Numbered from the stretch's first letter, positions 27,740 through 37,214 are shown. The stretch: 64,000 nucleotides of DNA from JACKFB01 sp041389525 (GCA_041389525.1 JAWKRR010000016.1:1-64000); one strand, 5' to 3'. The notes: generated by a model not told the origin, from the letters alone. Translations and numbers: made by a program.

Positions 27740-28816
27740 TCAGCGTGATTTGGGGGTTCGGAGCGCGCGCAGCAGCTTCTTCGGCAGCTCGGCGTTCAGG
27801 TGGCGGCGCGCCAAGGTGCGGCGCTCGCGCCAGGCGTAGCTGCTGAGCGCGCTGAGCTCTTTGGCGCGCCACGCGGCGTTGAAGGCGAGGCGGGCGTTCT
27901 GCGGGGCGCTGAGCACCGCGGCCCGCACCGCGCGAGCCGTGGCGCCGTCGAGCAGCTCGACCCGGTTGTGGTCCATGGACTGGGTGGTCGGGTGGACGTC
28001 CAGGGTCAAATCCCCTGACGCCGCCTCGCGATTTACGCTGAAGATCGCCGCGACGCGGTCGATCCCCGCCTCGGTGTAGTGGGTCTTCCCAGCGTGGCGA
28101 AGGGCGGCGAAGTGGAAGTTGCCCATGCCGGCGAGCTGCACGCGCCCGCCCAGGTTTTTCGCGGGCTGCAGGATGTGCGCGTGGGTGCCGGCGACCACGT
28201 CGAAGGCCGCGCTCAGGCGCGCCATCGGCTCGATGAGCCACGCGGGCAGCAGCGGGATCCCTTGGATGCCCCAGTGCAATAGGCAAATCGTCAGGTCCGC
28301 CCCGTCGGCCCTCATTCGGTGGGCGGTGGCGACCGCCTCGTCCACATCCAGCGCGGCCGCGCCGGCCGCAGGACCGCGGGCGATGCAGCGCTCGGGGTTG
28401 GAAAACGAGCGGGCGTCGAGGCGGCCGATGACGCCCAGGGTGACGCCGTCGTGGGCCAGCACGCGCGGGGCCCGGGCCTCGCGCTCCGACAGCCCGCAGC
28501 CCACGTGAGCGATCTTCGCCGCGTCCAGCGCCGCGCGGGTCGACTCGAGGCCCTCAGCGCCCAGGTCGGTGATGTGGTTGTTGGCCAGGGTCACCAGCCC
28601 GAACCCGGCGCTGGCAAGCCAGCCCGCGGCGGCGGCGGGCCCCCGGACCACCAGCGTGTTCTCGGGCGCGGCCGGCCCGCCCAGCACGCACTCGAGGTTG
28701 GCGATTCCAAGGCCCGTCCGGAGGTGCGAGACCACGTCGCCCGAGATCCATCCCTTCTGAGCCACCGACGAGGCCTCGGTGAACGCGATATCGCCGACGA
28801 AGTGGAGCGGTCTCAT
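27740..28816 (-). CDS. CapA/PgsA-family metallophosphoesterase-like protein
   Basis: 358 residues from ATG overlapping the flippase stop. The CapA pattern is present: LHFVGDIAFTE at the start, GIANLECVLGG, VTLANNHITDLGAEGLEST, CLLHWGIQGIPLLP and VVAGTHAHILQPAKNLGG (His metal ligands), then LAGMGNFHF. CapA-family proteins take part in polyglutamate or capsule synthesis, but many in glycan loci have unknown roles. No signal peptide is evident, so this copy may act in the cytoplasm. It lies between the flippase and the asparagine synthase-like gene. Confidence 0.88.
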   Translation of the reverse strand: MRPLHFVGDIAFTEASSVAQKGWISGDVVSHLRTGLGIANLECVLGGPAAPENTLVVRGPAAAAGWLASAGFGLVTLANNHITDLGAEGLESTRAALDAAKIAHVGCGLSEREARAPRVLAHDGVTLGVIGRLDARSFSNPERCIARGPAAGAAALDVDEAVATAHRMRADGADLTICLLHWGIQGIPLLPAWLIEPMARLSAAFDVVAGTHAHILQPAKNLGGRVQLAGMGNFHFAALRHAGKTHYTEAGIDRVAAIFSVNREAASGDLTLDVHPTTQSMDHNRVELLDGATARAVRAAVLSAPQNARLAFNAAWRAKELSALSSYAWRERRTLARRHLNAELPKKLLRALRTPKSR

Positions 28817-30240
28817 CGATTCATCAGCTCGCGCTTGAGGGTTTGGGGCTCGACGACCTTCAGGGCGAGGCCGGCGAGCAGGGTCAGGGCTCCGGCGGCG
28901 ATGGCGACCGCGAGGCCGCCGATGACGCCGCCGGGCAGCAGCATCGCTGCCCCCACGGCCAGGGCGGCGGCGGCCAGAGCGTGGGCTACCATGGCGACCA
29001 GCGGCAACGAGAAGCGGACGACGTCGGGCCGGATGAGCCAGGCGACGCCGAAGGCCACGCCGTAGCTGGCGGCGGTCGCGATGGCGGCGCCGGCCATGCC
29101 CAGGCGCGGGATGAGCAGGGCGTTGAGGCCGAGGTTCAGCACCATGGCGATCAGCCAGGTGAGGCTGACCGACCAGGGGCGGCGGGCGAGGTCGAAGAGG
29201 CGGGTGAAGATCTGAAAGAAGCCGTAGACGAAGCCGCCGACGCCGATCCACAGGGCCACGGGCTGGACCTCGGCGAAGACGTAGCGCTCGCCGGCGACCA
29301 TCTCGGCAATGGGCGCGGCGCCGACGAAGACGCCGACCAGCGCGCCGGTGCCGACCAGCCAGTAGGCGCGCAGGGTGTGCGAAAAGGCACGGTTCACGCG
29401 CTCGTGCTCGCCGCCGTCGAACCAGCGCGAGACGGCGGACAGGAAGATGTTGGACACCGCGCTGAAGAGCACCGGGATGAGCGACGCGAAGGTGTAGACC
29501 AGCGAGTAGCGAGCGACCGATTCGAGGCCTTCGAAGTGCTTGAGGAAGAAGCGGTCTGACGACGCGCAGACCCACAGCGCGAGCTGGACCGGCAGAAGAG
29601 GCAGGCAAAACCTGAGCAATTCGCCCAAGGGCGCCAGATCGACGCGGGGCCACATCAGCTCGCCGCGGGCCAGCCAGCACAGGCCGCCCGTGGTCAGGGC
29701 CATGACGGCGACGCTGACGGCGATGGCGGCTTCGAGGGTGGGCCAGACCAGCAGGACGCCCAAGCTGGCGATGCTGGCGACGCGGTAGGCGGTGGTGACG
29801 GCGTAGGCGAGGGCGGCGCGCTGCACGATGACCAGCGAGTTTTGAAGCTGGACCTGGGCGAGGCTGAGGACGGACCAGAGCCAGACGGCGACGAAGAGCC
29901 AGAGGTCGGGGCGGTCGAAGGCAGCGAGGCTGAGGCGCTCGCCAAAGGGCAGGACCAGGGCCAGGGCCAGGGTGCAGACCAGGGTCTGGGCGGTCATGAT
30001 CGTCGCCATCATGCGGCGGCGGGCCGGGGGGGCGAGCGGTGAGCCGAAGCGCAGAAAGCCGTGGCCCAGGTTGAAGCTGAGGGAGGCGACGGCGAGGCCG
30101 GCGACCGCGCGGTACTGGGCGTAGACGCCGTAGGACTCGACCGTGAGCAGGCGGGTCAGGAGTGCCGCCGACAGCAGCCCCTGCACCAGGGTGACGAAGG
30201 TGGCGCCGTAGGCTGAGACCAGCGCCCAGAGGCGGTTCAC
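28813..30240 (-). CDS. Oligosaccharide flippase, Wzx/MATE-like
   Basis: 475 residues from GTG overlapping the pseI stop. Fourteen or so hydrophobic segments; N-terminus LWALVSAYGATFVTLVQGLLSAALLTRLL is typical of the PST/Wzx family. It would flip an undecaprenyl-linked glycan across the inner membrane. Operon position directly after the nonulosonate synthase suggests its substrate carries that sugar (inference). Confidence 0.88.
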   Translation of the reverse strand: MNRLWALVSAYGATFVTLVQGLLSAALLTRLLTVESYGVYAQYRAVAGLAVASLSFNLGHGFLRFGSPLAPPARRRMMATIMTAQTLVCTLALALVLPFGERLSLAAFDRPDLWLFVAVWLWSVLSLAQVQLQNSLVIVQRAALAYAVTTAYRVASIASLGVLLVWPTLEAAIAVSVAVMALTTGGLCWLARGELMWPRVDLAPLGELLRFCLPLLPVQLALWVCASSDRFFLKHFEGLESVARYSLVYTFASLIPVLFSAVSNIFLSAVSRWFDGGEHERVNRAFSHTLRAYWLVGTGALVGVFVGAAPIAEMVAGERYVFAEVQPVALWIGVGGFVYGFFQIFTRLFDLARRPWSVSLTWLIAMVLNLGLNALLIPRLGMAGAAIATAASYGVAFGVAWLIRPDVVRFSLPLVAMVAHALAAAALAVGAAMLLPGGVIGGLAVAIAAGALTLLAGLALKVVEPQTLKRELMNR

Positions 30241-31304
30241 GGGCCTCCGACCAGGGGCCAGGCCAGGGGCGTGCCGCGGGCGATGGGGGCGGCGGCGCGG
30301 CGGCCGAGGACCCGCGGCAGGTCGCGCGGCGGCAGGCCGTGGCCGGGGCGGATGACGCGGGTGTTTTCGCGAGTAAACGCCTCGCCTTCTGCGATGTCGG
30401 CGACCGCGAAGATCGAGCGGCGGAAGACCACGTTGCCCGACTCGGCGAGGCCCGCGCCGTAGCGGACCCGGCCGGTGGCGGCCTCGGCCTCGCGGACGGC
30501 GTCGACCAGGGCCTTCATCTCGGCGGGCTCCATGCTGAAGGCCGAGTCGGGGCCGCCATCGGCGCGGCGGGCGATGAAGTGCTTCTCGACGACGCTGGCG
30601 CCGAGGACGACGCCCGTGAGCGCGACCGTGTGGCCCATGCTGTGGTCGCTGAGGCCGGCGACCACGTCGAAGGTGTCGGCGATGTTGGGGATGGTCGCCA
30701 GGTCGAAGTCGCGCGGGTCGGCGGGGTAGCTGGACACGCAGCGCAGCACGGCCAGGTCGGTGGTGCCGTGGGCGCGGAAGGTGGCCACGGCCTCGGCGAT
30801 CTCGCTCAGGCTCGACATGCCCGACGACATGATGACCGGGCGGCCGGTCTCGGCGATGGCGCGGATAAGCTCGAGATCCTGGATCTCAAAGGAGGCCAGC
30901 TTGTAGGCCGGCGGGTCGAACTGCTCGAGGAAGGCGACCGCGGACGCGTCGAAGGGCGAGGAGAAGCACTGCAGGCCGTGCTTTCTCGCCTCAGCGAACA
31001 ACGCGCCGTGCCACTCCCAGGGCGTGTGGGCTTCCTCGTACAGGTCATAGAGCGTGCGCCCGTCCCACAGCCCGCCCTGGATGCGGAAGTGCGGGCCGTC
31101 GCAGTCGATGGTCAGGGTGTCGGCGGTGTAGGTCTGCAGCTTGATGGCGTCGACGCCGGTCTTCGCCGCCAGCCGCACGATCTCCAAGGCGCGGTCGAGG
31201 TCTCCGGCGTGGTTGGCCGAGAGCTCGGCGATGATGTAGGCCGGGTGGCCAGCGCCGATCATGCGGTCGCCCAGGGCGAAGGCGCGGCGGTTGGCTGCGG
31301 TCAT
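30237..31304 (-). CDS. pseI: Pseudaminic acid synthase (NeuB family)
   Basis: 355 residues from ATG at 31304. NeuB TIM barrel with PAYIIAELSANHAGDLDRAL, GVDAIKLQTYTADTLTI, SSPFDASAVAFLE, VIMSSGMSSLSEIAE and VVEKHFIARR; the AELSANHAG and QTYT-D-LT sequences are closer to PseI than to NeuB sialate synthases. The C-terminal ~60 residues form a SAF (antifreeze-like) domain. It condenses phosphoenolpyruvate with a 2,4-diacetamido-hexose. It overlaps both neighbours by 4 nt. Confidence 0.93.
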   Translation of the reverse strand: MTAANRRAFALGDRMIGAGHPAYIIAELSANHAGDLDRALEIVRLAAKTGVDAIKLQTYTADTLTIDCDGPHFRIQGGLWDGRTLYDLYEEAHTPWEWHGALFAEARKHGLQCFSSPFDASAVAFLEQFDPPAYKLASFEIQDLELIRAIAETGRPVIMSSGMSSLSEIAEAVATFRAHGTTDLAVLRCVSSYPADPRDFDLATIPNIADTFDVVAGLSDHSMGHTVALTGVVLGASVVEKHFIARRADGGPDSAFSMEPAEMKALVDAVREAEAATGRVRYGAGLAESGNVVFRRSIFAVADIAEGEAFTRENTRVIRPGHGLPPRDLPRVLGRRAAAPIARGTPLAWPLVGGP

Positions 31305-32029
31305 GACACCGTCCTCTGGCTGACGCCGTCGTTGATGCGCTGCCACTCGGGGTGGGCGCGAAGCCGCTCGACCACCTCGCGCCAGCTCATGTCGCCGGCG
31401 CCGAAGGACGCGTAGATGCGGCGGACGAACTCGAGGTCGGCGGGCGTGTCCACGGTCCAGCGCATCCACGAGAGGTCGTCTGCGTTCTTCAGCCCGCGCA
31501 GCTTGAAGATGCCGGGCGTGCGGTAGATGTAGGGCGTGACGTGCTCGCGCCACTCGGGCCGGGTGTCGTCGCGCCACGCGCGCTCGAGCGCCGGCGCGCG
31601 AATCGCCTCGACGTCTAGCCCCAGCGGGTACGTGCGAAAGGGGATGGACAGGGCGACGTAGTCCAGCTCGTCGTCCTGCTCCAGCGCTTCGAGCGCCTCG
31701 TCGACCAGCCCGGGGTCGATGAGCGGGCAGTCCGCGCAGACGCGCACGATGATGTCGGCGTCGTGCTGTCTGGCGCACTGCCAGAAGCGGTCCAGGACGT
31801 CGTCTTCGTCTCCGCGGAAGTAGGCGATACCTCGCGATTCGCAGTGCTCGACCACGGCGTCGTCGCCCGGGTTGGTCGTGGTGGCGACGACCACCTCGTC
31901 GAGGCGCTTGGCCGCGCCGAGGCGCTCCACGACCCGCGCCAGCATCGACTTGCCCTCGATGTCGGCCAGCACCTTGCGCGGCAGCCGGGTCGAGCCCGTG
32001 CGCGCTTGGACGATGGCGACGCGCTTCAC
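31301..32029 (-). CDS. pseF: Cytidylyltransferase, PseF/SpsF-like
   Basis: 242 residues from GTG overlapping the pseC stop. GT-A-like nucleotidyltransferase with VAIVQARTGSTRLPRKVL (signature loop) and DIIVRVCADCPLIDP. SpsF/PseF-type proteins transfer CMP to an acidic sugar. Context between pseC and pseI makes activation of the nonulosonic acid to its CMP form the likely job. Sequence alone cannot separate it from generic SpsF proteins. Confidence 0.85.
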   Translation of the reverse strand: MKRVAIVQARTGSTRLPRKVLADIEGKSMLARVVERLGAAKRLDEVVVATTTNPGDDAVVEHCESRGIAYFRGDEDDVLDRFWQCARQHDADIIVRVCADCPLIDPGLVDEALEALEQDDELDYVALSIPFRTYPLGLDVEAIRAPALERAWRDDTRPEWREHVTPYIYRTPGIFKLRGLKNADDLSWMRWTVDTPADLEFVRRIYASFGAGDMSWREVVERLRAHPEWQRINDGVSQRTVS

Positions 32030-33180
32030 GCTGCGCCTCCCAGCAGCTCGCTTCCCGCGCGGCGGACGCGCTCGACGACGCTCGCGACCTGGGCGTCGGA
32101 CATGCGCGGGAAGATCGGCAGCGAGACAGCGCCCGCGTAGAAGGCCTCGGCGACCGGGAAGTCGCCCGGGCCGAAGCCGAGGCGGCGGTAGTAGGGGTGC
32201 ATGTGCACGGGGATGTAGTGGACTTGGACGCCCAGGCCCAGGGCGCGCAGGCGGTCGAAGAAGGCGCGGCGGAGGTCGGCGGCGACGCGCACGACGAAGA
32301 GGTGCCAGCCCGACTCGACGCCGGGGCGCACGGTCGGCAGGGTCAGGCCCGGGATGTCCGCGAGGGCGTCCATGTAGTGGGCGGCGATGGCGCGGCGGCG
32401 CGCGATGAGCGCGTCCAGGCGCCGAAGCTGGCTGGCCCCCAGGGCGCACTGGAGGTCGGTGAGCCGGTGGTTGAAGCCCAGCTCCTGCATCTCGTAGTAC
32501 CAGCCGCCGGCGTCCTTGGCCTCGCAGGCGTCGCCGCGGACGATGCCGTGGGTGCGGAAGTCGCGCGCGCGCTGGGCGAGAGCCGCGTCCGACGTGACGA
32601 CCGCGCCGCCCTCGGCCGTGGTGACCGGCTTGACCGGGTGAAAGCTGAGGGTCGACAGGTCGGCCAGGGTGCCGACGGGCTTGCCATTCAGGGTCGCGCC
32701 GAGGGAGTGCGCGGCGTCGGCGACCAGGGCCACCCCCGCTTTTCGGCAGATGGCGCCTAGCTTTTCGTAGTCCGCGGGGTGCCCGGCGTAGTCCACCGCG
32801 CAGACCGCACGGGTCTTCGGCCCGATGGCGGCGGCGACGCGCTCGGGGTCGATGAGCCCGGTGTCCGGCTCGATGTCCACGAAGCGCACGTCGGCCCCCA
32901 GATAGAGCGCGGCGTTCGACGTGGCGGCGAAGGTCAGCGGCGTGGTCAGCAGCTCGTCGCCCGGACCCAGCCCCAGCGCGAAGTAGGCCGCGTGCAGCGC
33001 CGCGGTGCCCGTGCCGACCGCGACGGCGTGCTCGGCCCCGGTCGCCTGGCACAGCCCCGCCTCGAAGCGCTCGACCGCGGGCCCCGTCGTCAGCCAGGGC
33101 GAGCGCAGCGCCTCCACGACCGCGGCGACATCGTCCTCGTCGACCCACTGGCTGCCGTACGGGATGAACTCGTCGCTCAC
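32026..33180 (-). CDS. pseC: UDP-4-amino-4,6-dideoxy-sugar transaminase PseC-like
   Basis: 384-residue DegT/DnrJ/EryC1 PLP aminotransferase. PLP-lysine in LSFHPVKPVTTAEGGAV, aspartate in VALVADAAHSLGA, and AVDYAGHPADYE. In the pseudaminate pathway PseC aminates C4 of the 4-keto sugar produced by PseB, its upstream neighbour. Overlaps pseB and pseF by 4 nt each. Confidence 0.92.
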   Translation of the reverse strand: MSDEFIPYGSQWVDEDDVAAVVEALRSPWLTTGPAVERFEAGLCQATGAEHAVAVGTGTAALHAAYFALGLGPGDELLTTPLTFAATSNAALYLGADVRFVDIEPDTGLIDPERVAAAIGPKTRAVCAVDYAGHPADYEKLGAICRKAGVALVADAAHSLGATLNGKPVGTLADLSTLSFHPVKPVTTAEGGAVVTSDAALAQRARDFRTHGIVRGDACEAKDAGGWYYEMQELGFNHRLTDLQCALGASQLRRLDALIARRRAIAAHYMDALADIPGLTLPTVRPGVESGWHLFVVRVAADLRRAFFDRLRALGLGVQVHYIPVHMHPYYRRLGFGPGDFPVAEAFYAGAVSLPIFPRMSDAQVASVVERVRRAGSELLGGAA

Positions 33181-34196
33181 CGCGTGCCCGCCGCGCGCTC
33201 AAAGGGCGCGATGAGCGTGCGGATCTCGTCGACCGACAGCCAGTGCGAGTTGCGCTCGGAGCTGTAGACGAAGCCCTCCTCGACCGGCTGCCCGCCCTGA
33301 TAACCCTTGGCCCGCGGGTGCCACCAGGGCAGCGACGGCGCGATGACGTAGAAGCTGTCGTACTCGGTGGTCTGCCGCGCGTCGTCAGGCGAGATCATCA
33401 TCTCGTGGAGCTTCTCGCCCGGGCGGATGCCGATGTCCTCGAGCTCGCAATCCGGCCCGATGGCGCGGGCCAGATCGACGATCTTGGCGCTGGGGATCTT
33501 GGGCACGAAGAGCTCGCCGCCGCCCATGCGCTCGAGGCTGCTCAGCACGAAGTCCACGCCCTGCTCCAGGGTGATCCAGAAGCGGGTCATGTCCATGTGG
33601 GTGATGGGCAGCCGCCCCGTCTCGCGCTGCTTCATGAAAAACGGGATGACGCTGCCGCGGCTGCCGACCACGTTGCCGTAGCGCACCACCGAGAAGGTCG
33701 TCGAGCGCCCGCCAGAGTACGAGTTCCCGGCCACGAAGAGCTTGTCGCTGCACAGCTTCGTCGCGCCATACAGGTTGACCGGGTTGCACGCCTTGTCCGT
33801 CGACAGCGCCACGACCCGCTCGATGCCGCGGTCAATCGCCACGTCGATGATGTTCTGCGCGCCCAAGACGTTGGTCTTCACCGCCTCGAACGGGTTGTAC
33901 TCGCACGCCGGCACCTGCTTGAGCGCCGCCGCGTGCACGACGATGTCCACGCCGTCGAAGGCCTGCCGCAGCCGGTCCTTGTCGCGCACGTCGCCCAGGA
34001 AAAAACGCAGGCGCTGCCTGTCTTCGTCGGAGAAGCGCGGGTCCGACTGCATCTCGAACTGCTTGAGCTCATCGCGGCTGAACACGATGACGCGGCGCGG
34101 CTTGTGCTGGTCCAGCAGCCGGCGCACGAACGCCTTGCCGAACGAACCCGTACCCCCGGTGACGAGGATGGATTTACCGTCGAAAATATCGGTCAC
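33177..34196 (-). CDS. pseB: UDP-GlcNAc 4,6-dehydratase (5-inverting) PseB
   Basis: 339 residues from GTG at 34196; the frame is open upstream but lacks homology. Extended SDR: ILVTGGTGSFGKAFVRRLL nucleotide-binding start, VVHAAALKQVPACEYNPFE, and the dehydratase STDKACNPVNLYGATK (active-site motif). Matches PseB/FlaA1, which converts UDP-GlcNAc to the 4-keto-6-deoxy-altro sugar, the first step of pseudaminate synthesis. First gene of the seven-gene operon, divergent from the PtmA-like SDR across 174 bp that should hold both promoters. Confidence 0.95.
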   Translation of the reverse strand: MTDIFDGKSILVTGGTGSFGKAFVRRLLDQHKPRRVIVFSRDELKQFEMQSDPRFSDEDRQRLRFFLGDVRDKDRLRQAFDGVDIVVHAAALKQVPACEYNPFEAVKTNVLGAQNIIDVAIDRGIERVVALSTDKACNPVNLYGATKLCSDKLFVAGNSYSGGRSTTFSVVRYGNVVGSRGSVIPFFMKQRETGRLPITHMDMTRFWITLEQGVDFVLSSLERMGGGELFVPKIPSAKIVDLARAIGPDCELEDIGIRPGEKLHEMMISPDDARQTTEYDSFYVIAPSLPWWHPRAKGYQGGQPVEEGFVYSSERNSHWLSVDEIRTLIAPFERAAGTR

Positions 34197-34370
34197 GTAG
34201 AGCCCCGCATGCCCAAATTCCCGTCTGTTGTGGCGCGGGCCTCGGGACTCGTCAACAAGTCCGCCCGTTTGCGCTTCGTTGCGCGAAGTGGCGCTGGCGA
34301 TCGACGGGGAAGCTCGCCCGATGGTCGCGAGGTCGGTTAGAGTCCGCAGGTACTCGCCTCGGAGGCCTCT

Positions 34371-35180
34371 GTGAGCATCGCGGACGACTCGCCCTTTTCG
34401 CTGCGTGGACACGCCATCGCCCTCACCGGCGCCGGCGGCTGGCTGGGCAGCGCGATGGCGCTGGCGCTGGCCGAGGCGGGCGCGGAGGTCCTCGCCCTGG
34501 GCCGCACCGAGGCCTCCCTCGTCGAGGTCGCGAACACGGCCCGATCCCTCAATTACCCAGGCGCCATCGAGCCGTTCGTGGCCGACGTCGACGACGACGC
34601 AGCCACCGAGCGGGCCCTGGACGCCCTGGAGTCCCTGGCCGGCCCCCACGGTCAGCTCGGCTGGGTCGCCAACGCCTACTCGGGCCGCTCGGAGAAGCTC
34701 CTGGCGCTCTCCCGCGCCGGCATCGAGGCCACCCTGCGCACCGGCCTCGCCTCGCCCATGCTCCAGGTCGACCACGCCAGCCGCCGCATGGTCGCCCGCG
34801 GCGGGGGCGCCATTGTCCACGTCGCGTCCATGTACGGGCTGGTGTCGCCGCAGCCCGACGCCTACCGGGACCACCCGAACTTCCACAACCCGCCGGCCTA
34901 CGGCGCTGCCAAGGCGGCCCTGGCCCAGCACACGCGCTACGCGGCCGTGCACCTCGGCCCCCACGGCGTCCGCGTCAACTGCATCTCGCCCGGCCCCTTC
35001 CCAAGCGCTGCGGTGCAGGCCGAGTCCACCTTCGTCGACGCGCTGGAGGCCCGCGTGCCTCTGGGCCGCATCGGCCGCCCGCCCGAGGTCGCCCACGCGG
35101 TGGTCTTCCTGCTCTCGGACGCCGCCAGCTACATCACCGGCCACAACCTGGTCATCGACGGCGGCTGGACCGCGAAATGA
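34371..35180 (+). CDS. Short-chain dehydrogenase/reductase, PtmA-like
   Basis: 269 residues from GTG. Classical SDR: ALTGAGGWLGSAMA cofactor motif, catalytic Ser/Tyr/Lys in VASMYGLVSPQPD and YGAAKAAL, and RVNCISPGPF. The long SMYGLVSPQPDAYRDHPNF stretch before the Tyr resembles PtmA-type SDRs found in legionaminate/flagellin glycosylation clusters. The substrate is unknown; it may reduce or oxidise a nucleotide sugar or amino sugar for the adjacent pse operon. It overlaps the aldo/keto reductase gene by 4 nt. Confidence 0.82.
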   Translation: MSIADDSPFSLRGHAIALTGAGGWLGSAMALALAEAGAEVLALGRTEASLVEVANTARSLNYPGAIEPFVADVDDDAATERALDALESLAGPHGQLGWVANAYSGRSEKLLALSRAGIEATLRTGLASPMLQVDHASRRMVARGGGAIVHVASMYGLVSPQPDAYRDHPNFHNPPAYGAAKAALAQHTRYAAVHLGPHGVRVNCISPGPFPSAAVQAESTFVDALEARVPLGRIGRPPEVAHAVVFLLSDAASYITGHNLVIDGGWTAK

Positions 35181-36067
35181 GCCCGAACCGCCTGGCGCTG
35201 GGCGCGGCGCAGTGGGGCCTGGACTACGGCATCGCCAACCGCACCGGGCGCCCCGACGACGGCGCGGTGGCCGAGATCCTGGCGGTGGCGCGGGCCGCCG
35301 GCGTCGACACCATCGACACGGCCAAGGCCTACGGCGACAGCGAGGCGGTCATCGGGCGCCTCGTCGGCGACGACGCCGGCTGGAAGGTCGGCACCAAGCT
35401 GGCGCCCGACCTCTTCGCCGACTCGCCCTCCCCCGCCGAGGCGGCTCAGCGCACGCGGGTGAGCCTCGCGTCCAGTCTGCAGACCCTTCGCCGCGACACG
35501 CTGGACTCGGTGCTGCTGCACCGCTGGACTGACGATGAGGCCGTCCTCGCCGCCGTCCTCGACGTGCTGGACGAGGCGCGGGGGCGAAAAACCCTCGTCC
35601 GCGCCGGGGTCTCCGTCCTGACGCCCGCGGAGTGCGCGGCGGCTTGGGCAGAGCCCCGTATCGGTCAGATCCAGTGCCCCGCGCACCTGCTGGACCCGCG
35701 ATTTCCCCTGACCGGACGCGCGGGCGTCGCGGTCCACACGCGCAGCGCGTTCTTTCAGGGCGTGGCCTTCCTCGACCCCGCAAGCCTCCCGGCCCACCTC
35801 GAGCCCCTGCGCGGGGTATTGACGCAGCTTCAGGATCTCGGGCGGGCGCTTCACCAGCCGCCGGCCACCCTGTGGCTCGCCCACGCCCTGAGCCTGCCGA
35901 CGGCGCGGGTCGTCGTCGGCTGCGAGCGCCCGGAGCAGCTAGCCGCCAACCTCGAGGCGCTGCGCCACATCGACGCGGTGAGCGCCGAGATCGCGCGCTT
36001 CGTCGCCGCCCGGGACACACCCGACGACATCATCCTCGACCCCTGGCGCTGGCCGCCCAAGGGCTAG
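35177..36067 (+). CDS. Aldo/keto reductase family protein of glycan clusters
   Basis: 296 residues. Starts LALGAAQWGLDYGIANRTGRP and GVDTIDTAKAYGDSEAVIG (AKR Asp-Tyr pair), with DSVLLHRWTDDE and the C-terminal VVVGCERPEQLAANLEAL. This AKR subgroup recurs in nonulosonate and LPS gene clusters. The reaction is unknown. It is coupled to the upstream SDR, so the pair may carry out a redox modification on the same sugar (inference). Confidence 0.82.
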   Translation: MSPNRLALGAAQWGLDYGIANRTGRPDDGAVAEILAVARAAGVDTIDTAKAYGDSEAVIGRLVGDDAGWKVGTKLAPDLFADSPSPAEAAQRTRVSLASSLQTLRRDTLDSVLLHRWTDDEAVLAAVLDVLDEARGRKTLVRAGVSVLTPAECAAAWAEPRIGQIQCPAHLLDPRFPLTGRAGVAVHTRSAFFQGVAFLDPASLPAHLEPLRGVLTQLQDLGRALHQPPATLWLAHALSLPTARVVVGCERPEQLAANLEALRHIDAVSAEIARFVAARDTPDDIILDPWRWPPKG

Positions 36068-36095
36068 ACGTCGGCTGGCTTGGGCCGCATCGGCC

Positions 36096-36119
36096 TCTCC
36101 GTGCCTCTGTGTCTCCGTG
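36096..36119. repeat. Three 8-bp tandem units in an intergenic spacer
   Basis: tctccgtg / cctctgtg / tctccgtg in succession between two convergent genes. The reverse strand reads CACGGAGA CACAGAGG CACGGAGA, a pattern I recognise as a common intergenic dispersed repeat in many bacterial genomes. Another tcacggagggg lies 40 nt downstream. Confidence 0.5.
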
Positions 36120-36185
36120 GTTCAATCGCCCGATGGGAGCTGCCAGGGGCTTGTGAGGGATCACGGAGGGGCTCGGACCAGTCAC

Positions 36186-37213
36186 TTACACCCCGTAAAA
36201 CGCTCGATACCAGCTGACGAATCGGGCGATGCCGGACTCCAGCGTCGTGTCCGGGCGGTAGCCGACTGCGGCCTCCAGGGCGCGGCAGTCGGCGTGGGTG
36301 ATGAGGCCGTCGCCGCGGTGCATCGGCAGCAGGTTCAGCTTCGCCTCGACGCCGAGGGCCTTGCCCAGGCAGTCGATCATCTCCAGCACCTTCACCGGGC
36401 GGCCGTTGCCGATGTTGTAGATGCGGTAGGGGCTGTCGCTGCTGGCGAGGTCGGGGTTCTCGCGCTGGAAGTCGGGGTTCGGGGTGGCGGGCTGGTCCAG
36501 GGTCCGCAGCACGCCCTCGACCACGTCGTCGACGTAGGTGAAGTCGCGCCAGATCTCGCCGTGGTTGAAGACCGGGATGGCCTCGCCGCGCAGCATCGCC
36601 TCGGTGAAGAGGAAGAGGGCCATGTCGGGGCGGCCCCAGGGCCCGTAGACCGTGAAGAAGCGCAAGCCCGTCACCGGCATGTTGTGCAGGTGGCTGTAGG
36701 CGTGGGCCATCAGCTCGTTGGACTTCTTCGTGGCCGCGTAGAGCGAGAGCGGGTGCGAGACGGTGTCGTCGGTGTTGAAGGGCAGCTTGCCGCTCTGGCC
36801 GTAGACCGAGCTCGACGACGCGAAGACCAGGTGCTCGACCTTGGCGTGGCGGCAGGCCTCCAGGAGGTTGATAAAACCTACCAGATTGGCGTCCACGTAC
36901 TCGAAGGGGTGGTCGATGGAGTGGCGGACGCCGGCTTGGGCGGCCAGGTGGACCACGCGGCGCGGGGTGTGCTCGGCCATGAGCGCCATGAAGGGCGCGC
37001 GGTCGGCCATGTCGACCCGGTGGAAGCTGAGCCCCGGGTGGTCGGCGATGAGCGCGAGGCGCGCCTCTTTGAGCGCGGGGTCGTAGTAGGTGTTGAAGTT
37101 GTCGATGCCGATGACCGACTCGCCGCGGTCTAGCAGCGCCTTGGCCACGTGGTAGCCGATAAATCCTGCGGCGCCGGTGACGAGGACCGGGCCCTTGCGT
37201 TTCGCGTCGGTCA

Positions 37214-37214
<1 letters not shown>
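36186..37214 (-). CDS. UDP-glucuronate 4-epimerase-like (extended SDR)
   Basis: 342 residues from ATG at 37214, which overlaps the dehydrogenase stop by 1 nt. GPVLVTGAAGFIGYHVAKALL NAD motif, VVHLAAQAGVRHSIDHP, LVFASSSSVYGQSGKLPF and SLYAATKKSNELMAHAYSHL (YxxxK) with FFTVYGPWGRPDMA. The sequence is closest in pattern to LspL/Cap1J-type UDP-glucuronate 4-epimerases, which give UDP-galacturonate; acetamido-uronate as substrate (WbpP type) is the alternative. It acts after the adjacent dehydrogenase. Confidence 0.88.

Noticed and set aside
33197..35144. Long N-terminal extension of pseB on the - strand
   Set aside because: The extension is antisense to the PtmA-like SDR and has no homology; GTG at 34196 gives the normal PseB length.
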